From assembly GCA_021791235.1 (NCBI GenBank), contig JAJYXA010000230.1, positions 1 to 11,295 of the forward strand: a stretch of DNA of 11,295 bases, read 5' to 3'. Below, one piece after another: positions 7,512 through 11,295 of this stretch (the first letter of the stretch is position 1; the number at the start of each line of letters is the position of its first letter). Position numbers and translations under genes: made by a program. Under the pieces are notes generated by a model. The model had not been told where the DNA came from and ran no database searches. It worked only from the letters and a program-made list of their open reading frames with translations. This DNA is from Pseudomonadota bacterium (GTDB taxonomy: Bacteria > Pseudomonadota > Gammaproteobacteria > Burkholderiales > Thiobacillaceae).

Positions 7512-7538
7512 CCTCCGCGTTCCCTGCGTCCTCTTTGT
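7512..7538 (+). repeat. Three degenerate 9-bp repeats in the prlC leader
   Basis: CCTCCGCGT, TCCCTGCGT and CCTCTTTGT stand head to tail, with 4 to 6 matches of 9 between neighbours. They resemble the widespread intergenic pattern of CTCTGCGT/CTTTGCGT units seen in many environmental bacteria. They lie in the predicted 5' untranslated region of prlC, 12 bases before its ATG. Confidence 0.45.
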
Positions 7539-7550
7539 GAAAGATTTTCC

Positions 7551-9590
7551 ATGAATCCGCTGCTCGATTTTTCCGGCCTGCCCCGTTTCGCCGAATTCAA
7601 GCCCGAATACGTCACCCCCGCCATCGACCAGCTGCTGGCCGACGCCCGCGCCGCGGTGGCCCGTGCGGAAGCCGCCGACACCCCCGCCGAATGGGACGCC
7701 TTCGTTGCCCCGCTCGACGACGCGAACGAGAAGCTCGGCCGCGCCTGGGGCCAGGTGTCGCACCTGCATTCGGTGATGGATTCGCCCGAGCTGCGCGAGG
7801 TCTACAACGCCAACCTGCCGAAAATCACCGTCTTCTACGCCGAACTGGGGCAGAACGAGGCGCTGTTCGCCAAATACAAGGCGCTCAAAGCCAGCCCCGG
7901 CTACGCCGCGCTGTCGGCCCCGCGCAAGAAGATCGTGGAGAACGAACTGCGCGACTTCCGCCTCGGCGGCGCCGAACTGCCGGCCGACAAGAAGGCCCGC
8001 TTCATGCAGGTGCAGGAGGAACTGGCGCAGCTGTCCGCCAAGTTCGAGGAAAACCTGCTCGACGCCACCAACGATTTCGCGCTCTTCATCGACGAGGACG
8101 CCCAGCTCGCCGGCATTCCGGACGACGTGCGGGCGATGATGAAGGCTGCGGCCGAAGCCGATGGAAAATCAGGCTGGAAGATCACCCTGCACATGCCGTC
8201 CTACCTGCCGGTGATGCAGTACGCCGACAAGCGCGAGCTGCGCGAACAGGTGTACCGCGCCTACGTCACCCGCGCCTCCGAATTCGGCAAGTCCGGCTTC
8301 GACAACACGCCGCTGATCGGCAGCATCCTCAGGCTGCGCCGCGAAGCCGCCGAGCTGCTGGGGTTCAACAGCTACGCCGAGGTGTCGCTGGCAGCCAAGA
8401 TGGCCGACACCCCCGCCGAGGTGCTGAAGTTCCTCGACGAGCTCAGCGCCCGCGCCCGCCCCTACGCCGAAAAGGACTACGAAGAACTCAAGGCCTTCGC
8501 CCGCGACGAACTGGGCCTCCCAGACCCGCAGGCCTGGGACATTCCCTACGTCTCGGAAAAGCTGAGCGTCGCCCGCTACAGCTTTTCCGACCAGGAGGTG
8601 AAGCAGTACTTCCCCGAGCCGCGCGTGCTGGCCGGCCTGTTCCGCCTGATCGAAACGCTCTACGGCCTGCACGTGCGCGAAGACCGTGCGCCTGTGTGGC
8701 ATCCGGACGTCAAGTTCTACACGCTCTCCGACCACACCGGCCAGCGCATCGGCCAGTTCTATCTGGATTTGTACGCGCGTGCCTCCAAGCGCGGCGGCGC
8801 CTGGATGGACGACGTCATCACCCGCCGCAGGAAGGACGGCGGCATCCAGACGCCGGTGGCCTACCTCAACTGCAATTTTTCCGGGCCGGTGGGGGACAAA
8901 CCCGCGCTGTTCACCCACGACGAGGTCATCACCCTGTTCCACGAGACCGGCCACGGCCTGCACCACCTGCTGACGCAGATCGAGGAACTCGGCGTCTCCG
9001 GCATCAACGGCGTCGAGTGGGATGCGGTCGAACTGCCGAGCCAGTTCATGGAAAACTTCTGCTGGGAATGGGACGTGCTGAAGCACATGACGGCGCACGT
9101 CGACACCGGCGAGCCGCTGCCGCGCGCGCTGTTCGACAGGATGCTGGCGGCGAAGAACTTCCAGTCCGGCCTGCAGACGCTGCGCCAGATCGAGTTCGCC
9201 AGCTTCGACATGCACCTGCACGACGACTTCGACCCCAGCGGCAGCCGCACCGCGCTGGATCTGATCAATGACATCCGCCGGCAGGTCGCGGTCATCGTCC
9301 CGCCCGCCTACAACCGCTTCCCCAACAACTTCTCGCACATCTTCGCCGGCGGCTACGCGGCCGGCTATTACAGCTACAAGTGGGCGGAAGTGCTGTCGGC
9401 CGACGCCTACGCGCTGTTCGAGGACGAGGCCGAGGGCTACGGCGGCGTGCTCAATCCGGAAGTCGGCCACCGCTTCTGGAGCGAGATCCTGGCCCAGGGC
9501 GGCGCCCGCCCGGCGCTCGAATCGTTCAAGGCCTTCCGCGGCCGCGAACCGACCATCAACGCCCTGCTGCGCCACAACGGCATGGCTTAA
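7551..9590 (+). CDS. prlC: Oligopeptidase A (M3 family zinc metallopeptidase)
   Basis: The 679-aa protein equals the length of E. coli oligopeptidase A (680). This cytoplasmic zinc peptidase degrades short peptides, including cleaved signal peptides. The zinc motif HETGH is at 464-468 within TLFHETGHGLHHLLT, with the downstream family motif GVEWDAVELPSQFMENFCWE supplying the third ligand region. The C-terminal substrate loop FAGGYAAGYYSYKWAEVL is also present. The start MNPLLDFSGLPRF follows the family; an in-frame TTG at 7494 would add 19 residues and is unlikely. Only a weak purine-rich stretch (GTGAAAGA) precedes the ATG. It is divergent from the carbonic anhydrase gene and followed after 58 bases by the glutaredoxin-like gene. 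Confidence 0.96.
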   Translation: MNPLLDFSGLPRFAEFKPEYVTPAIDQLLADARAAVARAEAADTPAEWDAFVAPLDDANEKLGRAWGQVSHLHSVMDSPELREVYNANLPKITVFYAELGQNEALFAKYKALKASPGYAALSAPRKKIVENELRDFRLGGAELPADKKARFMQVQEELAQLSAKFEENLLDATNDFALFIDEDAQLAGIPDDVRAMMKAAAEADGKSGWKITLHMPSYLPVMQYADKRELREQVYRAYVTRASEFGKSGFDNTPLIGSILRLRREAAELLGFNSYAEVSLAAKMADTPAEVLKFLDELSARARPYAEKDYEELKAFARDELGLPDPQAWDIPYVSEKLSVARYSFSDQEVKQYFPEPRVLAGLFRLIETLYGLHVREDRAPVWHPDVKFYTLSDHTGQRIGQFYLDLYARASKRGGAWMDDVITRRRKDGGIQTPVAYLNCNFSGPVGDKPALFTHDEVITLFHETGHGLHHLLTQIEELGVSGINGVEWDAVELPSQFMENFCWEWDVLKHMTAHVDTGEPLPRALFDRMLAAKNFQSGLQTLRQIEFASFDMHLHDDFDPSGSRTALDLINDIRRQVAVIVPPAYNRFPNNFSHIFAGGYAAGYYSYKWAEVLSADAYALFEDEAEGYGGVLNPEVGHRFWSEILAQGGARPALESFKAFRGREPTINALLRHNGMA

Positions 9591-9635
9591 AGCTTCGTCC
9601 GACAACGGCCGTTAGAGCGAAGGATCGGGTCTTTC

Positions 9636-9640
9636 GGGAG
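9636..9640 (+). promoter_or_regulatory. Ribosome binding site of the DUF4124-glutaredoxin gene
   Basis: GGGAG lies 8 bases before the ATG at 9649, the clearest Shine-Dalgarno in the window. It supports independent translation of this gene, unlike most neighbours, which rely on overlap coupling. Confidence 0.7.
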
Positions 9641-9648
9641 AGCACGTC

Positions 9649-10188
9649 ATGAAACCAGGATTCATCGTGATGGCGGTTTGCCTGGCCGCGGCAAGCGCGC
9701 CGCTGGCCGCGGCCCGGTTGTATCAATGGAAGGATGCGCAGGGCCGCATGGTCTACAGCGACCAGCCGCCCCCGCCCAACATCCGCAACGCCCAGCAAAA
9801 GTCGTTCAAGGGCAGCGTCATCGAAGGCGGCGAGTCCTACGCCGCCAAGAGCGCGCGCGAAAAATATCCGGTCACCCTGTACGCCAGCGCCTGCGGCGCG
9901 CCCTGCGACCAGGCGCGGCGGCTGCTCGGCGAACGCGGCATCCCCTACAGCGCCAAGGACCCGCAGGCCAGTCCCGAGGCGCAGGCCGAACTGCAGAAGC
10001 TCACCGGCCAGCTGCGTGTGCCGGTGCTGGTGGTCGGCAGCGACAAGATCGACGGCTTTGAAACCGGGCAGTGGCAGGCCATGCTGGATCGCGCCGGCTA
10101 CCCCAAATCCGCCCTGCCCGGCCGCAAACAGGTTCCTGCAGTTGCGCCCGCCCCTGCACCTGCTGCACCCGCCGCAGCCCAGCCCTAA
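9649..10188 (+). CDS. Secreted DUF4124 and glutaredoxin-like domain protein
   Basis: The 179-aa protein has a signal peptide (about 1-22, ending APLAAA). A DUF4124 module follows, with the pattern LYQWKDAQGRMVYSDQPPPP at 24-43. Next is a glutaredoxin-like domain from about 74 (PVTLYASACGAPCDQARRLL, then GIPYSAKDP and the cis-proline segment LRVPVLVVG). It ends in a Pro/Ala-rich tail (about 160-179). The cysteines are Cys82 and Cys86, a CGAPC (CX3C) arrangement rather than the usual CX2C. The protein is expected in the periplasm, perhaps in disulfide handling; no substrate is known. A good Shine-Dalgarno supports the start. It may share a transcript with prlC, 58 bases upstream. Confidence 0.88.
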   Translation: MKPGFIVMAVCLAAASAPLAAARLYQWKDAQGRMVYSDQPPPPNIRNAQQKSFKGSVIEGGESYAAKSAREKYPVTLYASACGAPCDQARRLLGERGIPYSAKDPQASPEAQAELQKLTGQLRVPVLVVGSDKIDGFETGQWQAMLDRAGYPKSALPGRKQVPAVAPAPAPAAPAAAQP

Positions 10189-10199
10189 GTACTTCCCCC

Positions 10200-10214
10200 A
10201 CGCGCTAAGCGCGT
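10200..10214. terminator. Possible hairpin after the glutaredoxin-like gene (no T-tract)
   Basis: ACGCGC and GCGCGT form a perfect 6-bp stem around a TAA loop, 11 bases after the stop codon at 10188. The following bases (ACAGAGTCAT) lack a T-run, so intrinsic termination is uncertain. It could instead slow polymerase or stabilise the 3' end. Confidence 0.3.
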
Positions 10215-10258
10215 ACAGAGTCATAGGCCCGAGCCTGCCGCGGTCCGGGTGGCTGCGG

Positions 10259-10264
10259 TACACT
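10259..10264 (+). promoter_or_regulatory. Possible -10 box for leaderless xthA transcript
   Basis: TACACT ends 7 bases before the xthA ATG (10272), which would place the transcription start at or next to the A of the start codon. No Shine-Dalgarno precedes the ATG, as expected for a leaderless message. The -35 region is weak (CTGCCG at 10235-10240, 18-base spacing). The box is also flanked by a 7-bp inverted repeat, GCCGCGG (10237-10243) and CCGCGGC (10265-10271), whose role is unknown. Confidence 0.4.
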
Positions 10265-10271
10265 CCGCGGC

Positions 10272-11045
10272 ATGAAACTCGCCGCCTGGAACGTCAACTC
10301 CCTCAAGGTCCGCCTGCCCCAGCTGCTGGACTTTCTCGCCACCCGCCAGCCCGACGCGGTGTGCCTGCAGGAAACCAAACTCACCGACGAAAATTTCCCG
10401 GTCGCCGAACTGGAAGCGGCCGGCTACCGCGTCGCCCTCGCCGGGCAGAAGACCTATAACGGCGTCGCCATCGTCAGCCGTGCCGAGCTGAGCGACGTGC
10501 GGGTCGGCATCCCGGGGCTGGAGGACGAACAGAAGCGCGTCATCGCCGCCACCGTCGACGGCGTGCGCCTGGTGTGCGTCTACTGCCCCAACGGGCAAAG
10601 CCTCGATTCCGACAAGTATCCGTACAAGCTCGCCTGGTTCGACGCCCTGACTGCCTGGCTGAAAGACGAACTGGTTCGCCATCCCAAACTCGCCGTGCTC
10701 GGCGACTACAACGTCGCCCCGGAAGACCGCGACGTGCACGATCCTCAAGCATGGGAAGGCTGTGTGCTGGTGTCGGAGCCCGAACGCGAACGCTTCCGGA
10801 ATCTGTTGGCGCTGGGCCTGAAAGACAGCTTTCGCCTGTTCGACCAGCCCGAAAAGAGCTTCAGCTGGTGGGACTACCGCATGATGGGCTTCCGCCGCAA
10901 CCACGGCCTGCGCATCGATCACATCCTGCTCAGTGAGCCGCTCGCCGCCGCCTGCACCGCCGCCAGCATCGACCGCGACATGCGCAAGCTGGAGCGACCG
11001 TCGGATCATGCGCCAGTGGTGGCGGAGATCGGTGCGAACCCCTGA
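10272..11045 (+). CDS. xthA: Exodeoxyribonuclease III (AP endonuclease)
   Basis: The 257-aa protein is a member of the exonuclease III/APE1 family, which cuts DNA at abasic sites and removes 3' blocking groups in base excision repair. All catalytic landmarks are present: AAWNVNSL with Asn7, LQETK with Glu34, YCPNG, GDYNVAP with Asp145 and Asn147, [13 protein letters not shown] with Asp216, and SDHAPV with Asp245 and His246. Length is close to E. coli XthA (268). The ATG at 10272 matches the family start. Upstream sequence suggests its own, perhaps leaderless, promoter. It is the last intact gene of the plus-strand block; the sequence after it looks degenerate. Confidence 0.95.
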   Translation: MKLAAWNVNSLKVRLPQLLDFLATRQPDAVCLQETKLTDENFPVAELEAAGYRVALAGQKTYNGVAIVSRAELSDVRVGIPGLEDEQKRVIAATVDGVRLVCVYCPNGQSLDSDKYPYKLAWFDALTAWLKDELVRHPKLAVLGDYNVAPEDRDVHDPQAWEGCVLVSEPERERFRNLLALGLKDSFRLFDQPEKSFSWWDYRMMGFRRNHGLRIDHILLSEPLAAACTAASIDRDMRKLERPSDHAPVVAEIGANP

Positions 11046-11119
11046 GAGAAACTTACGGCCAGATAAGAACAGGCTTTGCGCTGAGAAGCTGCTGCCGATG
11101 TGGCAGATACGCGACCGAC

Positions 11120-11224
11120 CATCCACGGCAGCGGGGTTTCGTAACGTTCGGCGAGTTCCTTCACGCGCCGGGTCAGCGCCTGGCTGATGCGGTCCATTTC
11201 GCCGTGGATGTCACTGCTGTCCGG
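11120..11224 (-). pseudogene. Fragment resembling the C-terminal end of a type I methylase (HsdM)
   Basis: On the minus strand one frame encodes DSSDIHGEMDRISQALTR followed by RVKELAERYETPLP, a pattern I recognise from the C-terminal helix of HsdM subunits. The frame is closed by a TAA immediately upstream (11225-11227). After PLPWM (residue 26 from the only ATG, 11197) the sequence loses any resemblance, and the frame runs into the antisense of xthA before stopping at 11006. None of the three frames continues the family pattern. I therefore read it as a relic of about 35 codons, not a functional gene. The assignment rests on short motif similarity and is moderate. Confidence 0.45.
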
Positions 11225-11295
11225 TTAAAACGCGAACAGATTCAATTGGTTGTTGATGGTGGTATTGTCGGAACTGGAGTCGCTGCCCGGAAAGG
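11225..11295 (-). CDS. C-terminal end of an unidentified protein (runs off right edge)
   Basis: The last 23 codons of a minus-strand frame read FPGSDSSSDNTTINNQLNL then FAF and TAA. The Ser/Asp/Asn-rich stretch followed by a hydrophobic end is too short to assign. It shares its frame with the HsdM-like relic beyond the stop codon, so it could also be part of the same decayed locus. Confidence 0.35.
   Translation of the reverse strand, partial: FPGSDSSSDNTTINNQLNLFAF

Noticed and set aside
8169..9605. Long minus-strand open frame (478 codons) opposite prlC
   Set aside because: Antisense shadow of oligopeptidase A; no recognisable domain.
10221..11126. Minus-strand frame (301 codons) opposite xthA
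   Set aside because: Antisense shadow of a well-defined exonuclease III; its N-terminal part covers the HsdM-relic region in a different frame without similarity.

Overview
The window is about 11.3 kb of GC-rich chromosome. Gene content and protein sequences suggest a betaproteobacterium, possibly from the Nitrosomonadales/Thiobacillus-like group. Support comes from a HemJ-like CopD protein, SlyX, EttA, a stand-alone RlmL-type rRNA methyltransferase, an M3 oligopeptidase A and a DUF4124/glutaredoxin protein. The taxonomic placement is inference only. Coding is dense: most neighbouring genes touch or overlap by 1 to 7 bases, and no gene-free stretch exceeds 300 bases.

Layout. Positions 1-2519 lie on the minus strand. 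They hold the 5' part of a type I restriction-modification methylase (hsdM, running off the left edge), a THUMP-domain 23S rRNA methyltransferase (rlmL-like) 4 bases upstream of it, a 237-base gap filled by two mobile-looking palindromic repeats, and a hemJ-like membrane protein gene. A short plus-strand block (2518-3251) encodes a membrane-anchored TlpA-type thioredoxin and SlyX. From 7444 down to 3245 runs a tightly packed minus-strand array, probably one operon: gamma-carbonic anhydrase, an 11-copy 7-bp G-rich tandem repeat, a second TlpA/ResA-type thioredoxin, a Cys-rich lipoprotein, EttA (ABC-F translation factor), an MNT-type nucleotidyltransferase, a 68-aa small protein and a YhcH/TabA-family protein. 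Diverging from it on the plus strand are oligopeptidase A (prlC), a secreted DUF4124-glutaredoxin protein and exonuclease III (xthA). The right edge holds a decayed fragment resembling an HsdM C-terminus and the 3' end of an unidentified minus-strand gene.

How it fits together. Most genes are housekeeping or envelope-redox functions: two TlpA-like proteins, one glutaredoxin-like protein, and a HemJ-like haem-pathway protein. The accessory content is restriction-modification material at both edges, the nucleotidyltransferase/small-protein pair behind ettA, and the repeats between genes.

I see no clearly new multi-gene system. The points most worth a second look are: the GGGGTCA array that fills the gap between two operon genes exactly and is a textbook G-quadruplex pattern; a palindromic -10 box shared by divergent genes; divergent start codons sharing one CATG; a MITE-like element with flanking direct repeats; and the nucleotidyltransferase/68-aa pair as a possible toxin-antitoxin-like module.
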